This document shows positions 23,454-32,860 of a stretch of DNA of 64,000 bases, in pieces. Both the position numbers and the translations under genes were made by a program. The notes under the pieces are model-generated. The model was given only the letters and a program-made list of their open reading frames with translations, was not told the origin of the DNA and made no database searches. The stretch's first letter is position 1; each line of letters begins with the position of its first letter. Source of the DNA: an uncultured Bacteroidales bacterium (GTDB lineage Bacteria; Bacteroidota; Bacteroidia; Bacteroidales; F082); contig CAMVCZ010000005.1 of assembly GCA_947166105.1 (NCBI GenBank), positions 50,059 to 114,058 of the forward strand, read 5' to 3'.

Positions 23454-26400
23454 TCATTCCACAATCATCTTCTGCGTCCTGACGGAATCGCCGCCCACCA
23501 AACGCAACACATATACGCCCGGGACAAAGTTGAGAGTTGAGAGTTGGGAGTTGAGAGTTGTAAGCTCCTTTCTCACTAATTCTTTGCCGAGAATGTCAAT
23601 GATTTGGAGGGTTCCCGTGCCGTTGATGATGATGTTGCCGTTGTTGATGTAGGCAAACGGTGCATCGGACGCTGAGCCTGTCGAAGCGTCGTTGGCATTG
23701 AACACCAAGCGGAAACGACTGGCGTAGTCGGTGGTCTTGGAGGTGAAGGTGTAAGAGGCCACGGTCCCTGAGCTTGTCGAAGGGCCGTTGCCACTCGTTG
23801 CGTTCGGTCCTTCGACAGGCTCAGGAACCGAAGGCTCAACGGCCAACAAATCCACATCCGCGCCGGTGAGGTTGTCAATCAGGTGCAGATAGTCGAAATC
23901 CATGTTTTCCACGTTCACGGTCAGGGTGTAGGTGCCGTTTTTGGCGGCCTTGAAATTGACGGGTTGTTCTGTGCGGCTGGATTGCTTCGCTTCGCTCGCA
24001 ATGACGGCGACAGCCCAATCCTGTGCGCCCTCGGTGGCATAAACCCTCGTGCTGTTCTCGTTCAGCGTGAATTTCTCCAAAGGTGCGCCCTCCCGCTTCA
24101 GGATAAAGCGGTCGATGATGAGACCGTTCTCGCTGACTTCCAAGGTGATGCGGCCCTTCGACAGGCTCAGGAACTGCTCGGCATTGGTGGCGCGGCTGTT
24201 GAAGGTAATGGAGGCATTGTCGCCCGTGGCCTTCACGAAGAAGCCCTCGCCGGGTTTCAGCGGATTGTTTTCGCTGAGGGTGCCCACCGCTACCTCGTCC
24301 TTGGCCTCATTCATACGGTAGACTTCCTTGGCCACATTGCTGCCCGTGAAGGCCGTCACATTGTGCGCAAAGGGGTTGCCCACAAGGTTGAAGCCTTTCA
24401 AGATGCCTGCCGTTGGGGTATAATACAGAGGCACATTCACCATGGCGTTGCCAGCACAAAGATTGCCCGCAAAAACAAGCGTCACGTCTTGGTTGTTGGC
24501 GTAAAGGTAGCCTTTCAACGGCTCGATGTTGAAGTTCGCATATTGGCCGTTGGGCTTGTGGTTTCGCCAATGATGTGTCGGCTCTTCATAGAAATACAGG
24601 TCGTATTCGTTGGCGAGGAAGCCGTTCCATTCCTGCGGCCACAGGCTTTCGGCAAGCGGCGAGGCAATGAGATTCCAGCCACCATCATTGTTGTTGTTGT
24701 CGCTATAGCCTTCGATGACCTTCTCCACCGTGGCATAGAGATCGTCGTTGGTGTGGTAGAGCTGGCCGCCGTCCTTCACGGTAAAGCTGCCCGAATAACC
24801 ACCTCTAACGATGGTGCCAGCATTGGCCACATAGCCACTCGGCACTTCAGCATTAGCCAAAAGCAGCACATCCGCGCCTTGGGTGGGCAATGCGCCCGTG
24901 TTCCAGTTGGCGGCCACGTTCCAGTCACCAGTGGTTTGGAAGATGGCGGGAAGCATGTTGTATGTGTCTGTGGTGCCAAGGTTCACGTTGCAAGTGCCCA
25001 CTTGGACATTGTTTTCCAGCGTAATCTCAAAATGGCCGCGCAAGGCGTTCAGGCTATAGTCGGTTCCGTAGGGATAGTGCAGCAGGCCGTCGTCGCCAAA
25101 ATAGAGGTATTCGGTGGTATTGGCATTAAGGGTTGTGTTGCTGAAATTGCCCACGAAACGGATGTTGCCGTCAGTGTTCTCGATGCTCGACATGTTTTCG
25201 TCAATGGTCACGTTGTTGAACACGGGGTCGGTCACGTTGTCGCCGCTGCTCCAGCGCACGAGATAGGGCTTTCCGGCCTCCGTTGCGCTGAGCGGGTCGG
25301 TGAAGTTGAGCGTCAGGTTGCCGTTGGCGTAAGTCGAAGTAGCGGCCAAAGTGTGCACTTCCGCGCCTTCGAGCGGGGTGCCGGTGAGGCTCGTCAAGGC
25401 GAAAGGCAGGCAGAGCAGGTTCCAGCGTCCGTCCTTGTAAAGGGTGCGCCCACTGATGAGGACATTGCGTGCTTGTCCCACATGGTTGCTGAGGCGATGC
25501 TCGTTGTCATAAAAGTCTTGGCTGTCGTCGTCCAACAATTCAATGGTGATGGTTCCCGCTATGGTGATGGTGACCTCCTGCGCTGGCATTTCCATAACGT
25601 AATAGGTCTCGCCATATTCATTGGTGCCCGCTGCTGTCAATATCGTGCCATTGGCTTGGTATTGTGTATTGACATACTCCGACGAGCCGAGCGTGAAACG
25701 GATGGATTCGCCCGCACCCACATAATAGTGGTTGGTGTTGGCTGCTTCATCGTTATAGTAAGTGCCTGGCACAGTGCCCACGCTGTAATCGGGATTGAAA
25801 TTGACAATTTCATCGGCGATGATAGGCCAACCGCGCATTGCCTTCAAGAACATATCGCTGTCATTGATGCCACCGAACTCGCAGGCACCAATGTAATAAT
25901 TGAAAGAAGCATAGCCTGAGGCTTCGTTCTTTCCGATGATGGCGCCTTTGTTACCACCATCGCCAACCGAAGTCATCAGGTCGGTGCTGAGACTATGCTC
26001 GACAATATCATAATTATGGCCGACAATGCCGCCACAAATAGTGCCAAGCAACAAGGTTCCAAAATGCTGTCCTGTAATCGTGCCCTTCATGTTCACTCCA
26101 CAAATGCCGCCTGCTATTTGAGTGCTTTCTATGGTAGCGTAGTTTGTGCCCATCACATAGCCGTCATTAGCAATATTGAAGCCTACGACACCGCCTGCAC
26201 AGCTGGCCTGCACATTTGCTGCATGGTTGGTGCATGAATTGATGGTACCATAGTTTTGACCTACAATGCCGCCCGCAGTGGAAGCGGTCACCATGATGTC
26301 GGCGCCTTCTGCCACGGAACAATTTTCCAAGTAACCCCTGTTCATTGCCGCGATGCTGCCGCAATGTCCGCTTGCCGTTCCTGTAAAACGGTTATAGCCC

Positions 26401-28481
26401 ACGAGGGTCACGCTGCGCAACGTGGCATTGCTGCCAACATATCCAAAGACTCCAATATATTCATAACCGCTCGCGTTGATGCCAGTAATGGTGTACATCG
26501 AACCTTCGAAAGTGCCTTGGAATGGTTTTTCTTCGTAGCAGCCCACGGGTGTATAGGTCTTGCCCGTGTAGTCGAGATTGGCAGCTTGGCGGAAATAAAC
26601 GCCATTGTAGTCCTTGCCGCCGTTCACGAATGAGGCCAAAAGGTCCATGTCGTCGGTGTTCTGGATGAGGAAAGGCTGGTTCCATGTTCCCATGCCGCTC
26701 CAAGGATGTTGGATGGTGAAGGTGGCCGTCAGCGTGTCGGTGTAGTTGCCGATGCCCCATGCCTTTATTATATGGTCGCCCAAATCCGTAAAACCTTCAT
26801 CAGGCAGGTCGGTTTCGTATTCCGTGCCGAGGGAGAGGGTCTTGCTGCCCGACTTCACGGTGAGCGTGGGCGTGTGTGCCTCGCCGTCGAAATAGACCAT
26901 TGCGGGTTCAATCGTGAAGCTGGTCAAAGAGGCGGGAGCGATGGTGAAAGTCTCCGTGCGCAAGCCGCCGTAGCTGCCCATTCCCCAAACGTGTACGGTG
27001 TAGTCGCTCGGATAGGTGAAGCCTGCGGCGGGAATGTCGGTGAAGAAGTGCGTGCCTTCCACAAGCTCGTTGCCACGTTCCACTACGGAAACGGTCGGGT
27101 GAAGTGCCGAGCCGGTATAAGTGGCATTTGCGGGTGTGAAAGTAATGCTTGTGTTGTAGGGATAGCCCGTCAGCGTGATGTCGATTACGCCTTCGGGGAC
27201 GATGAGTACGTTGCCAATGGGCATCGTGAATTGCCATGTGCCGTCTTCCTGCGGAAATGCCTCCGTTTCGTTGCTGTTATTGACAAACGCCCTGTAGGTC
27301 CACATTTTGCCGCCTCCGGGCATGCCGAAAGTGCTCACGTTCGAGAGCGTGATGGTGCTGCCATCGGCGTAGTAGTTTGTGCCGCTGACAGTTTTGGTGG
27401 GCGGTGTGTCTATTGTGCCGATGGTCATTTGTGCGCTGTTGAAGCCGATGGAGTAGATGTGCTGTATTGCACCTGCGCCCTCGTCGGTGCCTTGCGTCGA
27501 GCCTTCCACACCCACTGCGCCGAGGGTGCATCCACCGCCCACAAAGTTGTTTTCGTTGAAGGTGGCTGAGTTGTTAAAATTGCAGCCAAGGATGCCGCCG
27601 ACATACGAAGAACCGCCGCTGATGGTGCCTGTAAACGCATTTCCCTCAATCTTCACTTCGCCAGAAGGTGTTGAGCTCCCTCCCACAATACCGCCAATAA
27701 TAGCCGTAGTCGTGCTTGTAGCCACGATGGTAGCGGCACTTGTGCAGTTCCAGACGTTTGCAAGTCCGTTTGCTATGATTCCCACAATGCCGCCTACATT
27801 GCCAGAATCCTGTCCGCTCATATCCACGATTTCGATGGTCACATCGCTCGTCACGTGGCAATTTTCAATGTGGATGGGTATGGCTGCGCTGCCAAATCCT
27901 CCATTCAGGCGTCCCGCGATTCCGCCTACACCGTTCCTGCCTCTTATCGCGCTTTTGCTCAGCGTGAGGTTTTTGACTTGAGTTCCCCAAGAAGAGGGGT
28001 TGAGTTGGCCAAACAGACCGATGTGTATATTATAACTGGAAGGGTGCCCTGTCGAAGACGACGGCGGTGTTGTTCGGTCGAGGGTTACGTTGCTAATGGT
28101 GTGGAAATTTCCGTCGAAAACTCCCTCAAAGCTGCAATTGGAATTGACATAGTGGTCTCCTATGATTACATACGTCTCGTTCTTGTAGTCGAGGTCGGCC
28201 TCGAGGCGGAAGTGCTTGCTGCTGTAGCTGTTTCCGCCGTTCACATCGTTGGCCAGCTTGGTCATATCATCAATGGTTTTGATGATGTAGGGGTCGTGCC
28301 ACAGGCCGCTGCCGCCGCTGAACTGTGCCCAAACTGCCGTGGGCGCAAGCAGCGCAAAGAGCAAAAGCGCTGCAAAGGAGCGTTTCGTTTTGGTTTTCAA
28401 GTTGTTGGTTTTCATGATGTTTTTGGTTTGAATCAAGGCAATCATGGGCGCCTTTGCTTTTTGAAGTAAATTCTTGTCCAT
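23454..28481 (-). CDS. giant secreted GLUG-repeat protein, T9SS cargo
   Basis: About 1675 residues. The leader and signal peptide end LAPTAVWAQ. The first domain (about residues 60-330) and a later one (about 640-900) contain GLUG-like repeats such as GGIVGQNYGTINSC, GGICGVNMKGTI and GGIVGHNYDIV. Between them are two Ig/MBG-like segments (GGLRTETFTIAP...). Next come a conserved block (RTLYKDGRWNLLCLPFALTS), a Gly/Asn-rich beta domain and a T9SS type A sorting domain ending RTQKMIVE. It is a predicted surface protein, perhaps an adhesin. Promoter and leader match copy 2 of the module; an own terminator follows. The 3' 390 bases are nearly identical to the neighbour at 18733. Confidence 0.85.
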   Translation of the reverse strand: MDKNLLQKAKAPMIALIQTKNIMKTNNLKTKTKRSFAALLLFALLAPTAVWAQFSGGSGLWHDPYIIKTIDDMTKLANDVNGGNSYSSKHFRLEADLDYKNETYVIIGDHYVNSNCSFEGVFDGNFHTISNVTLDRTTPPSSSTGHPSSYNIHIGLFGQLNPSSWGTQVKNLTLSKSAIRGRNGVGGIAGRLNGGFGSAAIPIHIENCHVTSDVTIEIVDMSGQDSGNVGGIVGIIANGLANVWNCTSAATIVATSTTTAIIGGIVGGSSTPSGEVKIEGNAFTGTISGGSSYVGGILGCNFNNSATFNENNFVGGGCTLGAVGVEGSTQGTDEGAGAIQHIYSIGFNSAQMTIGTIDTPPTKTVSGTNYYADGSTITLSNVSTFGMPGGGKMWTYRAFVNNSNETEAFPQEDGTWQFTMPIGNVLIVPEGVIDITLTGYPYNTSITFTPANATYTGSALHPTVSVVERGNELVEGTHFFTDIPAAGFTYPSDYTVHVWGMGSYGGLRTETFTIAPASLTSFTIEPAMVYFDGEAHTPTLTVKSGSKTLSLGTEYETDLPDEGFTDLGDHIIKAWGIGNYTDTLTATFTIQHPWSGMGTWNQPFLIQNTDDMDLLASFVNGGKDYNGVYFRQAANLDYTGKTYTPVGCYEEKPFQGTFEGSMYTITGINASGYEYIGVFGYVGSNATLRSVTLVGYNRFTGTASGHCGSIAAMNRGYLENCSVAEGADIMVTASTAGGIVGQNYGTINSCTNHAANVQASCAGGVVGFNIANDGYVMGTNYATIESTQIAGGICGVNMKGTITGQHFGTLLLGTICGGIVGHNYDIVEHSLSTDLMTSVGDGGNKGAIIGKNEASGYASFNYYIGACEFGGINDSDMFLKAMRGWPIIADEIVNFNPDYSVGTVPGTYYNDEAANTNHYYVGAGESIRFTLGSSEYVNTQYQANGTILTAAGTNEYGETYYVMEMPAQEVTITIAGTITIELLDDDSQDFYDNEHRLSNHVGQARNVLISGRTLYKDGRWNLLCLPFALTSLTGTPLEGAEVHTLAATSTYANGNLTLNFTDPLSATEAGKPYLVRWSSGDNVTDPVFNNVTIDENMSSIENTDGNIRFVGNFSNTTLNANTTEYLYFGDDGLLHYPYGTDYSLNALRGHFEITLENNVQVGTCNVNLGTTDTYNMLPAIFQTTGDWNVAANWNTGALPTQGADVLLLANAEVPSGYVANAGTIVRGGYSGSFTVKDGGQLYHTNDDLYATVEKVIEGYSDNNNNDGGWNLIASPLAESLWPQEWNGFLANEYDLYFYEEPTHHWRNHKPNGQYANFNIEPLKGYLYANNQDVTLVFAGNLCAGNAMVNVPLYYTPTAGILKGFNLVGNPFAHNVTAFTGSNVAKEVYRMNEAKDEVAVGTLSENNPLKPGEGFFVKATGDNASITFNSRATNAEQFLSLSKGRITLEVSENGLIIDRFILKREGAPLEKFTLNENSTRVYATEGAQDWAVAVIASEAKQSSRTEQPVNFKAAKNGTYTLTVNVENMDFDYLHLIDNLTGADVDLLAVEPSVPEPVEGPNATSGNGPSTSSGTVASYTFTSKTTDYASRFRLVFNANDASTGSASDAPFAYINNGNIIINGTGTLQIIDILGKELVRKELTTLNSQLSTLNFVPGVYVLRLVGGDSVRTQKMIVE

Positions 28482-28563
28482 GGTTAGGGTTGATTTTGTT
28501 TGTAAATATTGATGATAGAACATTTTGCGGCTGCAAAGATAGGGAATTTTTCGGGAAAGTCAA
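28415..28563 (-). repeat. promoter/leader module, copy 2
   Basis: Same block as at 22791 and 29199. The -7 box TATCTTTG is at 28534-28541 (minus strand) and the leader ATG at 28481, 53 bases apart. Confidence 0.8.
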
Positions 28564-28727
28564 GATTTTTTCGTCGAAGTGCTTGCGGAATGGGGGAAAA
28601 GGTGTAATTTTGCACTCGGAAACAAGTCGTGAGCGGCCGATGTATATGGGTAGCGCGAAGTCCCCGCCCGCATAGCATCACACTTTTTGAGCGTAAGCCA
28701 CCCTCACGCATTCCGGGGCAAAAAAAG
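28564..28727. other. unexplained spacer, no convincing gene
   Basis: It contains a plus-strand TAATTTTG box near 28605-28612. A stretch near 28580-28610 is similar to 22960-22992 (minus strand TTACACCTTT followed by CATTCC). Open frames here have no protein character. Confidence 0.35.
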
Positions 28728-28745
28728 AGGCATCATCTGATGCCT
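28728..28745. terminator. bidirectional hairpin terminator
   Basis: AGGCATCA / TGATGCCT with a 2-base centre, A-run on the left and T-run on the right. It works in both directions and lies 3 bases from the stop of the minus-strand gene at 28749. Confidence 0.8.
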
Positions 28746-28748
28746 TTT

Positions 28749-29165
28749 TTATTCCTTGCTGTCAATTGCCGTAATGCAATACTGGACTTTTTCATGTGTG
28801 CTACGCCTCACGCCCACCGTCATCTTCACCGTTCCGATGCCAACAAGTTCATGCTCCATTATCAGAATCCTTTCAAAAGGTTTCTGGTTTTTGTTGTCCT
28901 GTTTGGGCTTCCTAACAGACACTGTCTTTGCTCCAATGAGAATGGAATCAAGTTGCAGCACTGCCAATGTCGAAAGGTAGCTTTTGGCTGCGTGTTCGCT
29001 GGTTTCGATGATGGACACCATTCGGATATTGATGTAATCTTTCAACGATATGTTGTACTTCCTTTGCGAAGGATTCTTGGTTTTCCACTCGCGGTAGAAA
29101 TCACGGATGATGGCTTCCCTCGCTTTAATGTCGTCGATGGTTTTGCCTTCGGGTATCATGGCCAT
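28749..29165 (-). CDS. hypothetical protein of a family common in Bacteroidales
   Basis: A 138-residue soluble protein. The N-terminal half is helical and basic (REAIIRDFYREWKTKNPS, YNISLKDYINIR). The C-terminal half ends in strand-like segments (GTVKMTVGVRRS, VQYCITAIDS). I recall similar proteins, often in several copies per genome, but no function is known to me. It lies downstream of the third copy of the promoter/leader module, with a 24-residue leader ORF in between, and has its own terminator. A role as a passenger placed behind a duplicated strong promoter is plausible. Confidence 0.65.
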   Translation of the reverse strand: MAMIPEGKTIDDIKAREAIIRDFYREWKTKNPSQRKYNISLKDYINIRMVSIIETSEHAAKSYLSTLAVLQLDSILIGAKTVSVRKPKQDNKNQKPFERILIMEHELVGIGTVKMTVGVRRSTHEKVQYCITAIDSKE

Positions 29166-29189
29166 ATTGTATTGGATTACAAGCGTTTG

Positions 29190-29264
29190 CTATTTATGAT
29201 GCTTTTTGGTTTGAATCAAGGCAATCATGGGTGCCTTTGCTTTTTGCAGTAAATTCTTGTCCAT
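29190..29264 (-). CDS. 24-codon leader ORF (truncated T9SS-protein N-terminus)
   Basis: Begins MDKNLLQKAK, identical to the leaders of the two giant T9SS genes, keeps the frame to IALIQTK, then ends KHHK and a stop before any signal peptide. It may be a relic of a third T9SS gene or a translated leader for the gene at 28749, which starts 24 bases later. Confidence 0.45.
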   Translation of the reverse strand: MDKNLLQKAKAPMIALIQTKKHHK

Positions 29265-29348
29265 GGTTAGGGTTGATTTTGTTTGTAAATATTGATGATA
29301 GAACAATTTGCGGCTGCAAAGATAGGGGATTTTTCGGGAAAGTCAAGG
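29199..29348 (-). repeat. promoter/leader module, copy 3
   Basis: Same conserved block as copies 1 and 2. The -7 box TATCTTTG is at 29317-29324 (minus strand) with the leader ATG at 29264, again 53 bases apart. The copy diverges only after the leader codons. Confidence 0.8.
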
Positions 29349-29371
29349 AATTGTGAAAACCATTTTTCAAA

Positions 29372-30355
29372 CTATAGAACACGAAACCCCTCAGTGGCAA
29401 AGGTTTCCAGTTCGTTTTGGTCGTTCACGAAGATGTAATAGGCCTCAACACCGTCCATGCCTTGGATGAGCGGCAGCGACAGCTCCATGCCCATCACCAT
29501 GCAGATGGAGGCTAAGGCATCGGCCCAAACGGAATTTTCGGCCATGACGGTCACGCTGAGCAATTGATGCTCAACGGGATAGCCTGTTTTCGGGTTGATG
29601 CAGTGGGAATAGCGTTTGCCGTTGCGTTCCACATATTTGCGGGTGCTGCCCGAGGTGACCAATCCCTTGTCGCGCAAGGCGATGCGGGTTTGCACGATGC
29701 GCTCCGAGTCCATGTTTTCGGCAGGTTTCTCAATGCCCACAATCCACGGCTTGCCGTCGGGTTTCTCGCCCCGCGCCATGATTTCACCGCCCGTATCGAC
29801 CAAAAAAATTTTAACGCCCTGGCTTTCGAGGAAGCGGGCAATCAGGTCGGAAGTGTAGCCTTGGGCTATTGCGTTGAAATCCAAAGTCATGGCAGGGTTT
29901 TCTTTGACGACTTTCCCGTTCTCGATTCGGATGTTCCGATAGTCGACCAACTGTCGCAGGCTGTCAATTAATTGCGGTGTGAGGCTGTCACCGCTCTTGT
30001 AGCTGAAGCCCCAGGCGGCCACGATGGGCGAGATGGTCGGGTCGAAATAGCCGTCGGAAAGTCGGGCGGCCTTTTGTGCGATGTTGAAGTTGTCGATGAA
30101 GATGGAATCCAATGTAACTTCCTCATTCCGATTGACTTTCGAGATAATCGAACTGTCCACCCAAAGGTTGACCGACATGTCAACGGCATGGAAAATCGAG
30201 TCGATTTCGCGCTGGAAATTTCGGTTTTGCTCGTCATAATAAGTGACGGCATAATAGGAACCTTGCGCCAAGCCTTGCAGGACGACTTTTTCGGGCTGCT
30301 TTCCACATGACGCCAAAACAGCCAAACCTATAATCATCAAATCTATTTTCCTCAT
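29372..30355 (-). CDS. apbE: FAD:protein FMN transferase, lipoprotein
   Basis: Attaches FMN from FAD to Thr residues of extracytosolic flavoproteins. The 327-residue protein has lipobox LASC (Cys near 16). ApbE motifs are readable: QGSYYAVTYY, ISKVNRNEE, DGYFDPTISPIVAAWGF, TLDFNAIAQGYTSDLIARFL, the Mg/FAD-binding DTGGEIMARG, and SHCINPKTGYPV near the end. Length and motifs are normal. The FMN-binding lipoprotein at 15563 carries a suitable DAVSGAT site. ATG 30355 is chosen; a TTG at 30364 is in frame. It is followed upstream by a DUF5686 gene on the same strand. Confidence 0.93.
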   Translation of the reverse strand: MRKIDLMIIGLAVLASCGKQPEKVVLQGLAQGSYYAVTYYDEQNRNFQREIDSIFHAVDMSVNLWVDSSIISKVNRNEEVTLDSIFIDNFNIAQKAARLSDGYFDPTISPIVAAWGFSYKSGDSLTPQLIDSLRQLVDYRNIRIENGKVVKENPAMTLDFNAIAQGYTSDLIARFLESQGVKIFLVDTGGEIMARGEKPDGKPWIVGIEKPAENMDSERIVQTRIALRDKGLVTSGSTRKYVERNGKRYSHCINPKTGYPVEHQLLSVTVMAENSVWADALASICMVMGMELSLPLIQGMDGVEAYYIFVNDQNELETFATEGFRVL

Positions 30356-30416
30356 AACTTTCAACTCTCAACTCTCAACTGACTCTCAACTCTAAACCCT
30401 CAACTATAAACTCAAC
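30355..30416. repeat. CAACTCT-type heptamer array between apbE and the DUF5686 gene
   Basis: TTTCAACTCTCAACTCTCAA and further CAACTCT/CAACTAT words follow in series. The same array occurs inside the T9SS genes (18812-18840 and 23533-23561) and near 48385-48415. Confidence 0.6.
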
Positions 30417-32860
30417 AAAACGCTCCATTTCCAAGCAAAATTCTCCCAAACCTTGGGCAAACTATAAGGCCCGTAGCGATAGAACACGCCCGCGCCGATT
30501 TTCGTCAAAGGTGTGGCCAACAGCCCATCAACGACGAAACCGCTCTCAAAATAGCCCTTATCCATCGTCTTGAAATTCTTGTCGGAGTGGTTTTCGGCAC
30601 GCTTCATGTCGCCCCAACCGAGGTTGGTGACGATGGAAAGCCGTGGGCTAAACCATTGTGAATGAGTCTTCCACAACATTCCGTTGAAATTGTGGCTCAG
30701 GTAAAGTGCCACAAAACGGTCGCAGAAGAATTCGTCCAAACGCATGGTGCTGAAACTGCCCGGCGAGTAGAGTCCAAACTTGTCGTAAGTGCCCAAAATG
30801 TTAAAAGTTTCCATCACGGGACAGGTCGCCGTGGCATAGCCGGCCTGCAAAATCACTTTGGAAACGCCAAGGTAATGCGTGTAGAAATTCTTTGAGACTT
30901 CCAATTTGAAGCGGTCGTACTCGAATTGGCCGCCCAAAAGGTTGGGGAAGGCGTGCTGGTACGAAACCCAAACGATGGGGTAGAGCGTGCCCAACGAGCG
31001 GATGCCTTGCGGGGTGCTGAGGAACTTTTCGTTGTAGGCAAACCTGAGTTTGACTTCGGCAAGGGTGAATCGGCCTCCCTTCAGTGTGTCGGAGGGGTTG
31101 AGACCAAAGTTGATGTTGTATTGTTTGTGGCTCGTGCTAAGGTTTACGAAAGCCTTGAAATGGCGGGCGAAACGGGTCGCGAAAGAGAGTTCGAGGCGCT
31201 TGCTGGTGGTGTGGACGTTTTCGTAAAAAGTGTATTTGTAGTTGGGAGCGGAGAGCACGGAGCCGCTTTCCATCTCCAGCAGGCCGCCAAACTCGCCGAT
31301 AGGCTCCGACTTGTGGGTGTATTTCATCCCGAGTTCCATTTGCCGCTGTCGGTTGAGTTTCACTTGCAGTCCGCCGCCGTAGTCCAATCTTTTGATGCGC
31401 GTCCAGTAGCCGAAAGACCCGTTGAGGCTGAGCCAACGCGAAAACCTGTCGTTGGTGCTGAGGCCGAGGCCGAAAAGAATCCCTCGCGAGCCTGAAATGT
31501 TAATGATTTTGCCCAAGTCGAGGTCGATGGGGCCGACAGGGATGGCCGATTCGTTCATCACTTTGTCGGTGAGGCCGAGAACGCGGTCAAAAATGTTGGT
31601 GCCTTGGGTGAGCGAGTCGACGAGGATATAAGTGGCTAACACTCTTTCGGTTAGTGAATCAATGCGGTGTTGGTTCCAGAAGGTTTCGTCGCGATAGGCG
31701 GCATCGGCATCCATGTTGATTTCGATGTCGGAAAACACGCGGTTGCTGATTTCAGGGTTGATTTCGATGTCGCTGAGGTAACTCTTCCCGATGGCGACCA
31801 TAGGGAAACTGCCGCCATCCATGCTGACCATCATGCTCGGAAACTTCAGGTTGGTGTTCAGTTGCTTCGGAAACCATTGGCCTTCCACTTTTTGGTAAAG
31901 TTGCTGAATGTCAGCGGAAAAGATGCTGCCGTCTTCGTCGGGCGAAGCCTTCACGCTTTGCAATGCCCAGCCGTCGCTGTTGACGGTCATGGTGCCGCGC
32001 AAGCCCTTGAAGGTGCTGCCGCGCATGGGATGGAACGAAATCACATAGAGCGAGTCGCCCTGCCCGATGGGTTCCACCGTTTCCAAGGTGAAAAAATAAT
32101 GCGTTTTGCTGCCTCGGCTGATGGGATTCACATAGTCGGTGCCGGTGATGCTGACGGTTTCGTCATAGAAACTGACGCTTTGCATACTGTTCACCAAGTA
32201 GATGAACGTCGGTTCCCTCATGCCGGCCACTTTGGTGCCAAGCACGTTTTGCAGTTTGCGGTCGGGCTTCTTGAACAGCACCTCCGATGCGGTTTCCATC
32301 ACCATCAAGTCGCTCTTTTTCAGGATGCTGTCAAAAATCTTGAGGTCGTTTCTTTCTTTGATGGTGTCGTTGGCTACGGCTTGTCCGAAACTGCTGCTGT
32401 CGATGGTGAAGACCATCTTGTCATACAACTTGTAGCGGTAGGAACCTAACGAATTGGGGTTGTTGGCCTTGCGGTGTGCCATGAGGCTGTCGATGATGCG
32501 ATGGGCGGGGTTTTCGCCGGCCTCGACGGTCACTTCGCCCAACTCGAAAGTCTTGGGCGTGAGCGCGATGTTGCATTTTTTTTGGTTCGCCTGCAAGGTG
32601 ATTTCCTTGGGTTCGTAGCCGATGGACGAAAACTTCACTTTCAGGATGGGTTCGTCAAGGCTGATGGCATAGCGTCCGTCGATGTCGCTGATGACGCCGT
32701 GCTGCCCGTCATTAATCACCACATTGACGAAAGCCAAGGGCTGGCGGTTGTGCTCGTCGGTGACTTTGCCGCTGAGGGAAAAGGTTTGGGAAAACAGGGT
32801 TTCCGCCAAAAAAAGGAGCAAAATGAGGGGAAGAATCCTGATGCGGAAGGCGTGCTTCAT
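30404..32860 (-). CDS. DUF5686 / carboxypeptidase-regulatory-like outer-membrane protein
   Basis: An 818-residue protein with signal peptide (LILLLFLAETLFSQ). The N-terminus is a CarboxypepD_reg-like domain (FSLSGKVTDEHNRQPLAFVNVVI...GYEPKEITL), the plug-like module of many Bacteroidetes outer-membrane proteins. The rest matches the DUF5686 pattern: a mixed domain followed by many amphipathic strands to a C-terminal aromatic-rich end, so a beta-barrel is likely. The function is not established. The upstream FtsB-like gene overlaps it by 4 bases, giving an unusual pairing of a divisome protein with an outer-membrane barrel. The C-terminal codons overlap the start of the heptamer array. Confidence 0.85.
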   Translation of the reverse strand: MKHAFRIRILPLILLLFLAETLFSQTFSLSGKVTDEHNRQPLAFVNVVINDGQHGVISDIDGRYAISLDEPILKVKFSSIGYEPKEITLQANQKKCNIALTPKTFELGEVTVEAGENPAHRIIDSLMAHRKANNPNSLGSYRYKLYDKMVFTIDSSSFGQAVANDTIKERNDLKIFDSILKKSDLMVMETASEVLFKKPDRKLQNVLGTKVAGMREPTFIYLVNSMQSVSFYDETVSITGTDYVNPISRGSKTHYFFTLETVEPIGQGDSLYVISFHPMRGSTFKGLRGTMTVNSDGWALQSVKASPDEDGSIFSADIQQLYQKVEGQWFPKQLNTNLKFPSMMVSMDGGSFPMVAIGKSYLSDIEINPEISNRVFSDIEINMDADAAYRDETFWNQHRIDSLTERVLATYILVDSLTQGTNIFDRVLGLTDKVMNESAIPVGPIDLDLGKIINISGSRGILFGLGLSTNDRFSRWLSLNGSFGYWTRIKRLDYGGGLQVKLNRQRQMELGMKYTHKSEPIGEFGGLLEMESGSVLSAPNYKYTFYENVHTTSKRLELSFATRFARHFKAFVNLSTSHKQYNINFGLNPSDTLKGGRFTLAEVKLRFAYNEKFLSTPQGIRSLGTLYPIVWVSYQHAFPNLLGGQFEYDRFKLEVSKNFYTHYLGVSKVILQAGYATATCPVMETFNILGTYDKFGLYSPGSFSTMRLDEFFCDRFVALYLSHNFNGMLWKTHSQWFSPRLSIVTNLGWGDMKRAENHSDKNFKTMDKGYFESGFVVDGLLATPLTKIGAGVFYRYGPYSLPKVWENFAWKWSVLLSL

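Noticed and set aside
23883..25919. 678-codon open frame on the plus strand inside the second giant T9SS gene
   Set aside because: It is the antisense shadow of a T9SS gene with strong codon structure; it has no promoter and no recognisable domain. Similar antisense frames at 9822-10814, 11075-11971, 16276-16794 and 17064-17771 were dropped for the same reason.
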